Source: an uncultured Blautia sp.
Lineage (GTDB): Bacteria; Bacillota; Clostridia; Lachnospirales; Lachnospiraceae
NCBI GenBank assembly: GCA_946557785.1
Contig: CAMNTH010000002.1
Span: forward strand, 186,001-250,000
DNA: 64,000 nucleotides
Direction of reading: 5' to 3'
The position numbers were made by a program, and so were the translations under genes. Under the pieces are notes generated by a model that saw only the letters and a program-made list of their open reading frames with translations, made no database searches and had not been told where the DNA came from. Below, piece by piece: positions 43,734 to 52,954 of the stretch (position 1 is its first letter; each line of letters begins with the position of its first letter).

Positions 43734-44584
43734 GATATTCCTCCTTTAACATAGAAAAGCATAATATCTTCTAATGTGGCATTATCCACAATAACGTTCT
43801 TGTATTTCCGCTTGAACGCTTCTTTATCACGAACAAGACACTCCATACTCAAATTTGTAGTGCGGTGTATAATATAATCATCAGGGGAAAGCAATGCAAA
43901 TTTTTCTTTTCCGCATTTAGCTACTCCATAATTGTAAACAAGAGTATCTTTCTGTTCTTCAAAAATAATTTTACCCTGATGAATTAAAATCACATAGTCT
44001 GCAATCTTCTGTATATCCGAAGTAATGTGCGATGAAAAAAAGATAGAGCAAGCTTCGTCTTGCATAAATTCTAAAAATAGGTCTAACACTTCATCACGCA
44101 CAACTGGATCAAGACCTGTTGTTGCTTCGTCCAAAATTAAGAGTTTAGGTCTATGTGCCATAGCACAGATAATAGAGAACTTCATTTTCATTCCTTTTGA
44201 AAATACGCCAATCGTTTTCTTAGTCGGGATTTTGAATTTTTTCAAGTATTGCGAAAAAAGGTTACTATCCCATGTCTTATAAACACCTTTCAAAATTTTT
44301 TCAATATCTGTTGCTGTAAACACATCATGAAAATTACATTCGTCAAAAACAACACCGATATTTTCTTTGACAGTTGGAATTGTATGGTCTATTCCCAAAA
44401 CCTGTACCTGCCCGCTATCCTTCTTTAATTCATTTAGTATCAGATTGATAGTAGTGCTTTTTCCTGCACCATTCTCGCCAATAAAGCCTACAATCCTACC
44501 TTTAGGGACTTTGAACGAAACATTGTCCAAAGAAAAATCCTCAAATTGCCTGCATAAATTCTGCACTAAAACGTTGTTGTCCAT
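43721..44584 (-). CDS. ABC transporter ATP-binding protein
   Basis: A 287-residue nucleotide-binding subunit: Walker A 'GENGAGKST' near 35, an atypical signature 'FSKGMKMKF' (S-K-G in place of S-G-G, common in YtrB/antibiotic-efflux members), Walker B 'LLILDEATTGLD' and the switch 'FFSSHITSD'. It lies between a GntR regulator and an ABC-2 permease. The AT-rich base use differs from the flanking core genes and suggests transfer. Confidence 0.88.
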   Translation of the reverse strand: MDNNVLVQNLCRQFEDFSLDNVSFKVPKGRIVGFIGENGAGKSTTINLILNELKKDSGQVQVLGIDHTIPTVKENIGVVFDECNFHDVFTATDIEKILKGVYKTWDSNLFSQYLKKFKIPTKKTIGVFSKGMKMKFSIICAMAHRPKLLILDEATTGLDPVVRDEVLDLFLEFMQDEACSIFFSSHITSDIQKIADYVILIHQGKIIFEEQKDTLVYNYGVAKCGKEKFALLSPDDYIIHRTTNLSMECLVRDKEAFKRKYKNVIVDNATLEDIMLFYVKGGISCED

Positions 44585-44599
44585 ACTTGTTACCTCCCA

Positions 44600-44971
44600 T
44601 TATTCCTCGTAAAATAGTTTTAAGATATTCGTCATTTGCTCAAAACTAATGCCATGCGCTCGACCAATTTCTGCGACTTTTTGCAAGAGTTCTTCTGCAA
44701 TTCGCAACTGTTCCTCTTGAATAAATTCTCTGTTCTGTGATGCTACAAAGCTACCCTTCCCAGATACAGTTTCAATAAAACCATCTCTCGTCAAATCCTC
44801 GTATGCCCTTTGAACGGTAATAACACTTATATGCAAATCTTTTGCTAAAGCTCTCATAGAAGGGAGGGCTTCGCCAGCAGATAATGTGCCATCCATAATA
44901 AGACTTTTTACTTGCATACAGATTTGTTCGTAGATAGGCTTATCACTTCTATTGCTTATGATAATCTCCAT
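44600..44971 (-). CDS. GntR-family regulator (YtrA type)
   Basis: A 123-residue YtrA-subfamily regulator with a winged helix ('KPIYEQICMQVKSLIMDG', 'LPSMRALAKDLHISVITVQR', 'GSFVAS') and only a short C-terminal dimer helix. YtrA regulators repress the ABC operon that follows and respond to envelope stress or antibiotics. The ABC gene begins 15 bases downstream. The effector is unknown. Confidence 0.88.
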   Translation of the reverse strand: MEIIISNRSDKPIYEQICMQVKSLIMDGTLSAGEALPSMRALAKDLHISVITVQRAYEDLTRDGFIETVSGKGSFVASQNREFIQEEQLRIAEELLQKVAEIGRAHGISFEQMTNILKLFYEE

Positions 44972-45026
44972 TCAGTCACCTCACCATGCGTACTCTCTGT
45001 AATAATCGTACATATTCAACAAGTAC

Positions 45027-45055
45027 AGTATAGACGTTTATAATAGAAATGTCAA
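45027..45055 (-). promoter_or_regulatory. Promoter of the GntR-ABC operon
   Basis: TTGACA (45050-45055), 17 bases, TATACT (45027-45032) on the minus strand. Immediately downstream, GTAC-N11-GTAC forms a possible operator for the YtrA-type regulator. Confidence 0.8.
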
Positions 45056-45078
45056 TACGATTTTTTGACATTTTAGTT

Positions 45079-45744
45079 TTAACTTCCAATGATTTTTCCA
45101 CTCAAACATCCAGGTAATACGGAAGACTCTTTATTTGATTTTGGGAAAATATACAGAACTTCTGATTTCATTCTGGCCCACATGCTTTCGCAGCGGACAT
45201 TATCATGACATCTTCCACCTGCGCTGTTCATGCTTTGCCGGATGCCATATTCATGGATTGCATCCCGGTAAAGCTGACTGGTGTACTGGTTTCCCCTGTC
45301 ACTGTGAATAATTGCCCCACGGATGCCTGGATACGCTTCCGCCGCATTTTTCAGTGTCTGCGCACATAACGGGGCTTTCCTGTTGGTATCCATCGCCAGG
45401 CCGATCACGCTGGAATCGAAGCAGTCAAAAACAGCGGAAACATATAGCTTTCCATCGCTGGCTTTGATCTCTGTTATGTCTGTTATGCACTTGGTCAGCG
45501 GCTCCTCTGACATGAAATCACATTTTAACAGATTTTCTGATTTACAGGCTTCCCTATCCGCTTTCGTAATTCCGTTTGGCTTGCGCCTGGGATGATGGCT
45601 GATGCCAATATCTTCCATAACACGGTAAACGGTACGTTCGCTGGGAATATCCACATTTTCGGGCTGTTTTAACATTAATGCCTGATACATACGGATAAGT
45701 CCGTAAGTGTCATTACAGTTATCTTCCGCAAGTATCTCCATCAT
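45079..45744 (-). pseudogene. Truncated IS3-family transposase (OrfB, DDE)
   Basis: The 221-codon frame holds the rve catalytic core: 'KCITDITEIK' (first Asp), 'IHSDRGNQYTS' (second Asp) and 'NVRCESMWARMKSE' (Glu). The region after the Glu should continue for about 40 residues to the family's C-terminus, but here it ends in an unrelated 'LPGCLSGKIIGS'. The N-terminal H-T-H_21-like part is also interrupted, because a TGA lies about 14 codons upstream of the ATG. Neither terminal inverted repeat could be identified. The element is dead. Confidence 0.8.
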
Positions 45745-46011
45745 AGCAGCTTGTCCGATATATGTATCCTTTGCCCTTATACGTAATCAGGCATTGAAAT
45801 ATTTTGTTATGTAAAAGCGGTCTGTCCGCTTGTTACCAGGTTTATCCGGCTCCTATCTGGTAGCCTTGGGAGAAGGGGAAATCTGACGGTTTCCTTCTAC
45901 TTCCTACCGAGAAATTCAACCCCTCGTATTCCTCATTTTACTCAGGATTTCCGATGTTCCCAGGACACCAGGTGTCTGGGAAAAGAGCGTAAAAAGCCCC
46001 GAAAAAGCAAT
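45745..46011. other. Non-coding stretch between the IS3 fragment and the operon terminator
   Basis: About 270 bases with no credible gene. It may include decayed upstream sequence of the IS element, but no frame is open. It holds a near-palindrome (45957-45982), listed separately. Confidence 0.5.
45957..45982. repeat. Imperfect palindrome with GGACACC/GGTGT core
   Basis: TTCCCAG-g-ACACC-a-GGTGT-CTGGGAA, 12-base arms with one bulged base. It shares the GACAC/GTGTC core with the palindrome at 46080. Confidence 0.7.
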
Positions 46012-46062
46012 AAAAAAAGCCTCTCTGCAGGACTTCTGTTTACGAAGTCCCACAGAGAGACT
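46012..46062 (-). terminator. Terminator of the restriction-modification operon
   Basis: On the minus strand CTCTCTGTGGGACTTC pairs with GAAGTCCTGCAGAGAG around a seven-base loop (one internal mismatch), then GCTTTTTTTATT. Confidence 0.88.
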
Positions 46063-46079
46063 CTGCGGCATATATTTTT

Positions 46080-46100
46080 ACCGGACACAGTGTGTCCGGT
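46080..46100. repeat. Perfect palindrome ACCGGACACA-g-TGTGTCCGGT
   Basis: Ten-base arms around a single G, just after the last gene of the operon and before its terminator. Candidate protein-binding site or folded 3' end. Confidence 0.75.
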
Positions 46101-46118
46101 AAGGCTCAAAAAATATTT

Positions 46119-48020
46119 TTATTCTGCGTCCGTATCCACGGCAAGGGGATCAAGCCCTTCTGCTACAAGAAAAGCATTGCAGTCCCTTACGGAGTACATG
46201 AAGAACTTATTGATAAAGGCGTTATATAAGATATGTGCGTCATTTTCCGCAAAACGGAAGCCGAAACCCGATTTGCTTATCATGGCTCGGCTTACTTCCG
46301 GCGGAAGATGCATGCCGATACATAAGGCGACCACGCTCTCTATGTCCTTGGGATAATCCGCGCGGTTTCTCATCCTCTGTATTTTCTTTCCGTTAATCAG
46401 TGATTCTTCAGATAGCTTTTCCTCTGTAATATCAACCCAGGTCATAAGATAAGTCAAGGCGTCTTTGAAAGTCATCGGCTCAATGGTGCGAAGAACCTCG
46501 GTAATCTCCTTGTTCTGATTCAGAATGGCATCCGCCTCCGCCATAATGTTTCCGTTGATATCCTTGGAAAAGGAAGTCATGAACTCCATCCCAGAATTGA
46601 CATCGCGGAACAGGACGCATTCCTTATAGAATTCTTCGCCGTACTTGTTTTTCGCCTTTACCGACAAATCGAATGCAAGACAGCATTCATCGACATGGAG
46701 TCTGCCATACTCCGTCATGCGCACGCCGCCATCATCTTGCCTTGTGACATACTTGGGCTTATTCAGGCAGATGTGGGAATCGACAAAAACATAAGCGCCC
46801 CGACTAATCTGTTCAGCCAATTCTGCATTGCTGAAATCGATGATAGCCGCATCTTCCACGCTTATGCTAAAGGTTTGATTCTTTGCGATAGAGCCTTTTC
46901 TGAATGCATGGGGAGGAACATACCGTCTGTCAATGAATGTAAAAGCACCGATTGCTTCTTCGTACCCCGCATCGACCATTCTGATTTTAGCCGCTTGCCT
47001 GGATACGCAAAAGAATATTGCAAGAGCATCGATCACGGGCTCCATCACATCCACAAGCTCAAAGGTGCCTCTTTCTTTGCGAAACTGTTTAATATATTCG
47101 AATGCCTTGATCTTAAAAGTCCCAAGAGACATCTGTATCCTTGGTGCGAGGGTGTTGGCTTGCCACTCCATCCAGTCGTTCGCAGATCGAACAGTAGAAT
47201 CCTTGACGCCGCCGACAACAAGGCAGCGTATCTGGGATGCTTCAGAGTTATAGAGTTACTCCAGCTTGAACGCTTTTCTGTGCCTGTCCCAATGCACACA
47301 TTCATGGACAATAGTGTTATTTACAGCGCCAAGGTTACGGAGATAATATGCTTTCGGATCAACAAGAATCGTTTTCGCACCAAAATGCTCTGTAACGGTT
47401 TCTCCTGTCTCTTCATCGAATACTTCGATGTCGCAAGCCTCAAAGCATATCTGACCGAACACAGAAAAATCCGAAATAATAGAACGCTGTTTGATAGTCA
47501 TCCCCATTTCTCTTGCCAACTCCGAAACGTCCAAAGCCATCGGAGTTTTCAGTGCTTTCGGATAATTCTTTCTCAAAAAGGCTGTGGCCGCCTCTTCAAC
47601 CTGGTCTTTATATAAAATCGGAACCAGAGAATCAGACAGGGGACGGTTATGCTTGGATTTCTGGTTGTATGTGGCAACATTCAGAATTTCAAAATCTGCG
47701 AGTTTCTTGTCCAGATCGCCGGTGCAACGAATATCAAACCACTGCGTTACAAGATCTGATTCATCGTAATGCCGAGTTGTTTCTGACACTTCAATCTCAG
47801 CTTCGACAACCACGTCAAATAGAATCCGCATTTCCGGCTGATCTTCAACCCCTACCATTTTGACATCAATGTCGGATAATTCGGCGGCATCAATATTTGA
47901 CACGACTCTTGAATACAGATCGAGCCTATCGGAGTTTGCTTCTATTTATTCCTTAACAGCGGCAAACAGATCATCATAAAAATGATTTGCCACATATTCC
48001 TTAAATGATCTGTCTGCCAT
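46119..48020 (-). pseudogene. ImmA/IrrE-like metallopeptidase with C-terminal XRE-like domain, interrupted by two in-frame TAA codons
   Basis: One reading frame runs from an ATG at 48020 (M-A-D-R-S-F-K-E-Y) to a TAG/TAA at 46119, 634 codons, broken only by TAA at 47946-47948 and 47256-47258. The middle holds a zinc motif H-E-C-V-H ('TIVHECVHWDRH'). The conserved 'EWQANTLAPRIQM' that belongs to the ImmA/IrrE fold lies just after the second stop. The last ~110 residues align with the helix-turn-helix protein encoded upstream ('MTWVDITEEKLSEES', 'VVALCIGMHLPP'). The ATG is seven bases after the upstream gene. It is probably a nonsense-inactivated gene; suppression is not excluded. Confidence 0.75.
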
Positions 48021-48027
48021 AAAACAC

Positions 48028-48944
48028 CTACTCTCTGTTCTTATTCAAAATGGGCAACCCCATCTTCTTTAGGAAGTCATTTGCATCAAATATGGTAATT
48101 GAATATGCCACGCCAAGAATGAGCTTGAATGCTCTGTCCGCCTTTTTCCCTCCGAGGCTGTATCCTGCAATGATCACAAGCTGTTCTGCTATGAACGGAT
48201 CTAAGGAAAGCCCGATGCAGATTGCTATCACGGTAGGGAGGGACGGCTTATTCTCTCCGCTACGCAGCCGGGATATTGTCTTCTCAGACAAACCGGACGT
48301 TTCTGCAAGCTGCTCGACGGTAATCTCTCCTTCTTCCATCAGCAGTTTCAGGGCATCCCCAAAATCATATGGAAGATTACCGCCACCTCCAGTCGTAATC
48401 AGCCTTGTCCAGTCTTTGACGGACATCTCTGAAAACTTTCCGGCATTCTTGATTTCAACAGTGCCCCCCCCGACCGACGTATGCTGTAGCGAACATGTGG
48501 GTTTCTCCTGGGTACTACACCAGTACGATATTTTCGGGAACGCTCAGTATGGATGCAGTAATCATCCAGCTTACTGCGAATACTGTCTTTTATGGAGATT
48601 CTTCCTGCAGCTACTTCTATACAATCCGGTGACCGCAGTACCATGCGCCCTTCCGCAAACACATATCTCCCTGTGTCCACGCATTTGCGGAACTCGACCG
48701 ATTCAGCATACCTATCCAGAAGTTGAACGGGAGAGTATTGTGGTATTCCAACCCTTATTCTGACTGCTGGATGTGGAGCAGTTTTTCCAACAACGATTTT
48801 TACTCCGGGTACTTTGCTCACTTCAACAGTATCCACGGTCTTTACAGCTACTCTGCCTCTTGATGCCTTCGATGTCTTTCTCTTCGCAGATCCTTTTGAC
48901 GGAGGTACAATCTTATATCTGCTGCTTTTTCTGCTCTTAGCCAT
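48028..48944 (-). pseudogene. XRE-type helix-turn-helix protein split by a G8 tract (two frames)
   Basis: Frame A starts at an ATG at 48944 (GGAGGTGATGAAT upstream). It has a basic Lys/Arg/Ser-rich N-terminus and a body 'VRIRVGIPQYSPVQLLDRYA' to 'VRYSIRRSGG', then turns into unrelated residues after eight G (complement 48464-48471). Frame B continues smoothly across the same tract: 'GGGTVEIKNAGKFSEMSVKD', then the HTH 'ITVEQLAETSGLSEKTISRL' and 'VIAICIGLSLDP'. With nine G the two would be one ~305-residue protein. As written, frame A ends at 48399 and frame B has its own ATG at 48426. The N-terminal half is of unknown family. Confidence 0.7.
48464..48471 (-). repeat. G8 homopolymer inside the XRE gene
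   Basis: Eight consecutive C on the plus strand, G8 in the sense strand, exactly where the two halves of the XRE protein change frame. It is the longest G/C run I noticed in the window. Confidence 0.85.
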
Positions 48945-49008
48945 ATTCATCACCTCCGTCAAGAATCAACCATTCTAAAAACAGTAAAGACGGGATTGAT
49001 TCTGTTTC

Positions 49009-50220
49009 TTAATAATTGAACTCAATTCCTGTTACTACGGAATTAAAATCGCAAGATGGCAGTGCCTCAAAATAATCCGTTCTAAGACCCACATCCAAAA
49101 CGAACATAAACGCAGCAAAGTCATAAATGACCGGCTCGCCCTTGTTTGCCATGATGTTCTTTCGTATACTTTCGGTTTTGGCAATGAGGCAAGTATACTG
49201 ATACTGCTTATCAATAACCTGCGTATTTCCGTTCGGGTGCGCCTTTTGTAAATGCTGTCCGCTGGTCAGCGCAATAAGATTCTCAATGTAGTCGGCAATC
49301 TCCGCAAATTCATTCTGTGGGAAGATGTGATGCATATGCGTCGCTTTCTCTCCAACCGAGAAGCGATCCAGAACTTCTGACAGCCCTTCACGGTGGTCAT
49401 CATTAAACTTACGGAGATACTTCATCGCCCTACTTATACGGTACTGATACATCTGCTCAGTCTTCGGCTGCGGATTGAAATCACCACGAGCAACATTCTT
49501 ATCCTTGCCTACGGCATCATCCCTCCAGTTGGTCTGATTATACATGATCTTGTCATAGGTAATCATAGCTCTGGAAAGATGTCCCTTCTCAGCACCCTTC
49601 TTGTGCAGTTTGCAGGCAATCGGATTCAGTACCTTGATAAAGATGCGGTTTGCCTCCACCGCTGTGTTGATAGGCGTATATCTGATGCAGAAATCAGAGA
49701 ACCTGGTCTTTAGCTCCTGCAGAGACTCTTTTGTCTGTAACTCAAAAAAGGTCTCAAAGCTGTCCCACAGGCCGCTGTCTTTCAGCGTTTTTTCTATGTA
49801 AAGGCAGAGGAACTCGAATGAGTTACGCTCACGAAGGGCAATGTACTCCAACACATCCATGTTTTCTACGCTGAACTGAATGGTGTTATGTACCACACCG
49901 TCCTCACGCAACACTCCGGCGGCCGCCAGCATCTTCATCGGTTGCCGGAAGAACTTGTTATATTCATCAAGCGTTGTTCTTATGGTCGGATCCGGCTTGC
50001 CGAACAGATGTTGTACGTTTTCTATTGCATATTCGGAGTGCCAAATATCCGGCGACTGGAACGGCTGCTGACCACCATTCTGAATGTAATCCACGATACA
50101 GTCTGCCACAAAGCAGACCGCATCCAAGGCACACTTCTGGTCAATCCAGCGACCATTCCCGGTTTTGCGGACGTCATAGTCATGTTCGTCCAAAAATCTC
50201 TGTAAAATGTTACTCGTCAT
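49009..50220 (-). CDS. HNH endonuclease, predicted restriction enzyme of the operon
   Basis: A 403-residue protein. The C-terminal third has an HNH (beta-beta-alpha-metal) motif, 'ATHMHHIFPQ', then 15 residues to Asn ('IENLIAL') and 8 more to His ('SGQH'). This spacing closely matches the active-site pattern H-H-x14-N-x8-H of the Type IIS enzyme MnlI. The N-terminal two thirds have no recognised motif and may recognise DNA. The start ATG overlaps the methyltransferase stop by 11 bases, so translation is coupled. Restriction activity is inferred from this pairing. Confidence 0.75.
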   Translation of the reverse strand: MTSNILQRFLDEHDYDVRKTGNGRWIDQKCALDAVCFVADCIVDYIQNGGQQPFQSPDIWHSEYAIENVQHLFGKPDPTIRTTLDEYNKFFRQPMKMLAAAGVLREDGVVHNTIQFSVENMDVLEYIALRERNSFEFLCLYIEKTLKDSGLWDSFETFFELQTKESLQELKTRFSDFCIRYTPINTAVEANRIFIKVLNPIACKLHKKGAEKGHLSRAMITYDKIMYNQTNWRDDAVGKDKNVARGDFNPQPKTEQMYQYRISRAMKYLRKFNDDHREGLSEVLDRFSVGEKATHMHHIFPQNEFAEIADYIENLIALTSGQHLQKAHPNGNTQVIDKQYQYTCLIAKTESIRKNIMANKGEPVIYDFAAFMFVLDVGLRTDYFEALPSCDFNSVVTGIEFNY

Positions 50221-52735
50221 CTTCTTTTAACACCCCGTAAAAATATACACTTGTCTTATCCACATTAATGGACTGCGTTGACAGATTTCTTGCAATTCCG
50301 TAGAACCGCCTATATTCATCCGTGGAGAAATACGCTCTTTGTCTCCTGGTAAGCCGGAGCGGTTTCTTCGGAATCAAAACAGCAACTGAACCGTCCGGGA
50401 TAGTTCCTGGAAGATTCTCAATGACTCGCGGATTATAGGTCATGTTCGGCGTGAGGTAAACACTGTCATCGTTCACATACCGATAAGCGGAAAGCCCGAC
50501 AGCTTTCTCCTCCGGCAGATATACATCATAGTCCGAGATATGTGTGACGCCTTGGCCGTCATCGTCAATATTACGCGCCTTAATTACCCACAAAGAAGGG
50601 TTTTTCTGCTCCTGGCTTGTAATCGACTTTGTGATCTGTCTGTCTCGGAATACAGAGAAAACATCAAACAGTAACTTATCCGCTACCACATCAAACTCCT
50701 CATCCCGGTAAATGATGAAGTATGGGAACTTCTCATCCGTCAGGTAAGACTGCTCTCGGACAGACTTGCGATTGAATTTCATGCTGTAAACGGTTGTTTC
50801 TTTCGGCTTCATCTTCGGATATACAATGAGGCACATGGTTTCAATCGACACCCCGGTAAAGCCGTACCGCCCAAAATCGATGATGGTTTCAATTCTCATC
50901 TGACGCAGAAGATTTCTCGTGTCCTCAAATTCATCTGTACTGAGAAGTGTCTTATTCAGCACCAAGGCAACACAGTCGCTACAGCGGATACATTTTTCCA
51001 AGAACATCTCAGAGAGATTATTTGTAATCCTGTTTGCGTTTGCTGCAAGAGCAAGGTCGATTTCCGGCGTTCTTCCTTTCAACTTTGAGAAAGGCGGATT
51101 TCCAACGGCAAGGTCATACCGGACCGTTTCTTGGTAGGTAAGAAAATCATGGCATACTCTGTTGATGGTAAAGTTTTGCGGAACATCAAGCTTTCCCAAA
51201 ATTATATCGAGTGTTTCAATGCTATCTGGATCGATATCTACCACATCAAGTATGACATGGGGAACATCCTCGTATCTCTTAAATAAGAACGGGATGAAGC
51301 TGCCTGCTCCTACAGACGGCTCTAATATCCGAATTTCGTCCTTGCTGAACGTCGGCAGACTGCCCATGATCTCGTTCACGATAAACTTATTGGTGTAAAA
51401 AGCAGCATTCTTTTCCCTGCGGGCATTGCAAAGTTCCGTGATTCGCATAAGAGATGCAACATCCAGAGCCAAAGGATTATCCCTTAAAAAAGAACACAGA
51501 TTTTCCCTTTCATCCAGATGATAATCCGCAATAATCCTGTTGATCTCAATGGATTCACATCTTTTCTGCTCCAGTCTGCTGCGAATTGCCACTGCAAGCT
51601 GTCGCATGATTTCAGTCGGCACAGCCTCACCCAGACACTGTCGGATGTTTATTTCGTGGTTTTTATAGATATCCTGCTTTTCTCTTTCCGAGAGCGCATT
51701 CAGTTCCTCAAGGCTCATATCCACCCATCGGAAATCATCAGGGATAGTCATCATCGCCATTAACTCCCTGATGCTATATACCCTGTCTTGCTCTGGGTGG
51801 ACTGTATTCTGCGCAGCTAATTGATCATTGCGGGTGTGGACACACTGAACGAAGCGATCCCAAGGCTGCCTCGTATATTTATCTCTGTTTTTCCTGATGT
51901 TCTCTACTATCTTTCCATCCACCACTCTATGTGGACGTTTTGCGGGATTAGCATTGTCAAACGCTGACTCGCCCTCTTTTAAATCATGAATCCACTCTCG
52001 CATTTCAGGCTTATATGTGCGGAATGCATGGTAAAAGTCATCTGCACATATTTCACCCCACTCAAGCCTTGGATAACCATAGATTACATCCCGCAGTGTC
52101 TTTTCTGTCCTGAACTCAGGATATATGTCATAGGGTGTAATGTTGTTCCTATATGCTTTATCCACGCCGATCATTAAGGTTCTCGTCCTGGATGAGTTAG
52201 AACCATAATTCATAAAATTTAAGATTCGCCCGGAAATGATGTAGTCTTTTCCAAGCACCTCGCGGACATACTCTCCAATAGGAACGATCCTTTCATCCGG
52301 AGTAATGCACAGCGTCTTTTGAAACGCCATCACATTCTCAAGAATGAAAAAGCGCGGCTTAATTCTATGAATAATTTCTACAGACTCAACCACAAGGCTG
52401 TTTCTGTTGATTTCCTTATCGTTCTTTTTGTGATTGATAACGCTGATACCCTGACAGGGAGGAGTAGCAATGATTACATCTACACGATCATTGCCCTTTT
52501 TCTCCCACATATGGATTTCATCGTAAATCCGCTGTTTAATATCCTCAGACGTAATATCGCCGGCAATATAGCCGGAGTCATATTCACATTTATGATTGTA
52601 ACGCTGCACCTGCATACGACGTTCGATGATCTCGTTTGTTGCAATGCAGTGGTATCCTTCCATCTGGAAACCATGACAGCCAACACCCGCAGAGCTAAAC
52701 AGCGTCACATACGTCAAGCTCTTATCTTTTAACAT
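50210..52735 (-). CDS. Bifunctional DNA methyltransferase: C5-cytosine MTase fused to N6-adenine MTase
   Basis: An 841-residue fusion. Residues about 8-395 are a C5-cytosine methyltransferase: motif I 'TLFSSAGVGCHGF', motif IV P-C-Q ('ATPPCQGIS') with the catalytic Cys, motif VI E-N-V, motif VIII 'SRTRT' and motif X 'RQCLGEAVPTEIM'. Residues about 440-830 are an adenine-N6 enzyme: 'AAFYTNKFIVNEIM', motif I 'EPSVGAGSFIPFL' and motif IV N-P-P-F ('AVGNPPFSKLKGR'). Both active sites look intact. Two activities in one chain suit a target whose strands differ, one modified at C and the other at A. GGAGG precedes the ATG; the XRE regulator gene lies 18 bases upstream. Confidence 0.9.
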   Translation of the reverse strand: MLKDKSLTYVTLFSSAGVGCHGFQMEGYHCIATNEIIERRMQVQRYNHKCEYDSGYIAGDITSEDIKQRIYDEIHMWEKKGNDRVDVIIATPPCQGISVINHKKNDKEINRNSLVVESVEIIHRIKPRFFILENVMAFQKTLCITPDERIVPIGEYVREVLGKDYIISGRILNFMNYGSNSSRTRTLMIGVDKAYRNNITPYDIYPEFRTEKTLRDVIYGYPRLEWGEICADDFYHAFRTYKPEMREWIHDLKEGESAFDNANPAKRPHRVVDGKIVENIRKNRDKYTRQPWDRFVQCVHTRNDQLAAQNTVHPEQDRVYSIRELMAMMTIPDDFRWVDMSLEELNALSEREKQDIYKNHEINIRQCLGEAVPTEIMRQLAVAIRSRLEQKRCESIEINRIIADYHLDERENLCSFLRDNPLALDVASLMRITELCNARREKNAAFYTNKFIVNEIMGSLPTFSKDEIRILEPSVGAGSFIPFLFKRYEDVPHVILDVVDIDPDSIETLDIILGKLDVPQNFTINRVCHDFLTYQETVRYDLAVGNPPFSKLKGRTPEIDLALAANANRITNNLSEMFLEKCIRCSDCVALVLNKTLLSTDEFEDTRNLLRQMRIETIIDFGRYGFTGVSIETMCLIVYPKMKPKETTVYSMKFNRKSVREQSYLTDEKFPYFIIYRDEEFDVVADKLLFDVFSVFRDRQITKSITSQEQKNPSLWVIKARNIDDDGQGVTHISDYDVYLPEEKAVGLSAYRYVNDDSVYLTPNMTYNPRVIENLPGTIPDGSVAVLIPKKPLRLTRRQRAYFSTDEYRRFYGIARNLSTQSINVDKTSVYFYGVLKEDDE

Positions 52736-52753
52736 GAGTGACCTCCGTTTTCG

Positions 52754-52954
52754 CTATTTTTTATATTCCACAATGTCCCCGAAATCGACATCCAATGCTT
52801 CGCAAATCTTCTCCAACACGGTCATTGTCACTTCCTGGTCTTTTTTCATTCGGGTGACGGTGTTAGGTGCAATTTCAGCAGCTCTGCGCATTTCGGCAAC
52901 GCTCATATTCTTATCTATCAATAACTTCCATAATCTGTTGTATGAGATTGACAT
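52754..52954 (-). CDS. Small XRE-family regulator (controller-protein-like)
   Basis: A 66-residue helix-turn-helix protein: 'YNRLWKLLIDKNMSVAEMRR', 'IAPNTVTRMKKDQEV' and 'LEKICEALDVDFGDIVEY'. This size and position, immediately before a methyltransferase gene and under the same promoter, suit a controller protein that times restriction and modification. The start at 52954 is chosen since GGAGG abuts the ATG at 52960. A generic YozG-like XRE repressor is the alternative. Confidence 0.85.
   Translation of the reverse strand: MSISYNRLWKLLIDKNMSVAEMRRAAEIAPNTVTRMKKDQEVTMTVLEKICEALDVDFGDIVEYKK

Noticed and set aside
45079-45744. Active IS3 element
   Set aside because: The transposase lacks its C-terminus and N-terminal part, and no OrfA or terminal repeats were found.
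46119-48020. Stop-codon reassignment (TAA read as sense) in this organism
   Set aside because: Many intact core genes in the window, including rpoZ and leuS neighbours, end in TAA, so the codon is a normal terminator; local suppression of two sites remains only a remote option.
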